This document shows, piece by piece, positions 18,675 through 22,469 of a stretch of DNA of 22,469 bases (position 1 is its first letter; the number at the start of each line of letters is the position of its first letter). The stretch is from positions 28,020 through 50,488 of the forward strand of contig JH154460.1 of the NCBI GenBank assembly GCA_000226015.1, written 5' to 3'. The notes below the pieces were generated by a model. That model did not search any database. It worked only from the letters and a program-made list of their open reading frames with translations, and was not told the origin of the DNA. The stretch is from Mnemiopsis leidyi. Lineage: Eukaryota; Ctenophora; Tentaculata; Lobata; Bolinopsidae. The translations under genes were made by a program, and so were the position numbers.

Positions 18675-19362
18675 GCTCTTTCAGCCACGTGACCTCTTAA
18701 GGTTGCGTTGGATCATGAATAACATTTGGTTTGATATCTATTACAGAACTAGCCTCATGTTGAGATGTACTTCTGAATGGCTAATTTGTTGATTTAACGA
18801 AAATATTGGCAGTACAATTTGGGCAAAAAGCTTTGAAATTAGGATGTTTATGAAATAACGTTTTTGTCTTAGCTGCAACTTACAGTAGGGCAAGTAATTA
18901 ATTATAACTTGCAATTACTTTATTAGATCAATCAATAGAATTTTCTTTCAAATTTTGCAAACAAAATGTATAAGCTTAAGATTTTATACAGTACAAATGC
19001 ATTATAATTAGCGTTGATGATAGTAAAAAGTTGTTTTCCAGGAAAACTAACACACTTAAAATATTGTATTTGTTGATACGTTAGCCCAAAACGTTAACGT
19101 TAGCCCAAAAATGAGCTTAAGGCATTCAATTTTTGATTTCATATACCTTGTGCGGAACAGCAAGAGTAACAATTTTTGACCGGATCCTCCCTTAAAAATG
19201 TTTTTAGAAATTCTGGCAAATTCTGATGTTTTTGGTGTCTCATTTTTAAGGTTTGATATCACTACAGTTCACCAATTCACATGTTGTATAATTGAAAACC
19301 CTACAAGAAAGTTAGTTGTTACATCTTGCTTTCCAGAAACAAGCTTTTCCTGCTCATCGTGC
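18675..19362. other. Convergent intergenic region (sulfatase 2 and actin 3' ends)
   Basis: The stretch is AT-rich and noncoding. TTTATT at 18919-18924 reads AATAAA on the minus strand and could serve actin. A 14-base direct repeat (ACGTTAGCCCAAAA) occurs twice near 19078-19111. I see no further gene. Confidence 0.55.
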
Positions 19363-22114
<2,752 letters not shown>

Positions 22115-22469
22115 TCTTTTATATAATCGGCAGAAAATAAGACCAAGTTCGTGAGCAGATATATTCTCGGATAAAACTGAGTTTAACGGCAGCGGGCGTA
22201 CTGTGTAGTAATGGTGGGTTTTTCAGCCGGAAACTGTTTTTTTCGGTTGAATACATTATTGATAATTGATGTGTAATTGGTCTGAAAAGCTACAAGCTAA
22301 GTTTTGCCTGCTCCTTCAAACACTGCTAGAAATAAAGGCCTAATTAATAGAACTTGTTGAATTTTCCACGATCGAAAATATAGAATTGGCTATTTGGCTA
22401 TCCTTAAATTACAGTTAGAAAAACAACCGCCTGAAATTAAATTGTTCACGCTATTCTCACTGACTGACT
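22115..22469. other. Upstream region of actin
   Basis: On the minus strand the ATG is preceded at once by TATATAAAAG (22115-22124 region), too close to the start to act as a normal TATA box for this reading frame. The remaining bases are AT-rich with no gene seen. The 5' UTR and promoter presumably lie here or beyond the window edge. Confidence 0.5.

Overview
The window reads as nuclear DNA of an early-branching, non-bilaterian animal. It carries split genes with short GT-AG introns, two very large collagen IV chains, secreted lysosomal-type sulfatases and an actin gene. The collagen IV NC1 domain keeps all 12 canonical cysteines, but the Met and Lys that form the sulfilimine cross-link in cnidarians and bilaterians appear to be absent. 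That absence, the tandem long collagen IV genes with roughly 5 kb undivided helix exons, and the AT-rich spacers make a ctenophore my best guess. A placozoan or sponge is not excluded.

Layout, left to right. (1) Positions 1-4781, + strand: a giant collagen IV helix exon ('A'), open at the left edge, ending at a phase-2 splice donor just inside the NC1 domain. (2) Positions 5032-10130, + strand: a second giant, colinear helix exon ('B') with its own signal peptide, ending at the same codon and phase as A. (3) Positions 10408-12605: one set of five small exons encoding the remainder of the NC1 domain. B plus these exons gives a 1916-residue collagen IV. (4) Positions 14353-15891 and 17127-18674, + strand: two tandem intronless genes for GALNS-type N-acetylgalactosamine-6-sulfatase. 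(5) Positions 19363-22114, - strand: a nine-exon actin gene encoding 376 residues, convergent with the second sulfatase.

The most interesting point is that A and B both stop at the identical NC1 codon, but only one set of downstream NC1 exons exists. A has nothing between its donor and the start of B that could complete it. The simplest reading is a variable/constant locus: alternative helix exons, at least one with its own start and signal peptide, are spliced to a shared constant NC1 trimerisation module (formally like UGT1A or clustered protocadherins). This is inference from sequence and needs transcript evidence. A second oddity is in the shared NC1 region, where the end of an exon together with its splice donor has been amplified into six tandem 56-57 bp copies.

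The gene set mixes basement-membrane structure (collagen IV), glycosaminoglycan desulfation (GALNS) and cytoskeleton (actin). No operon-like functional link is evident beyond tandem duplication within each family.
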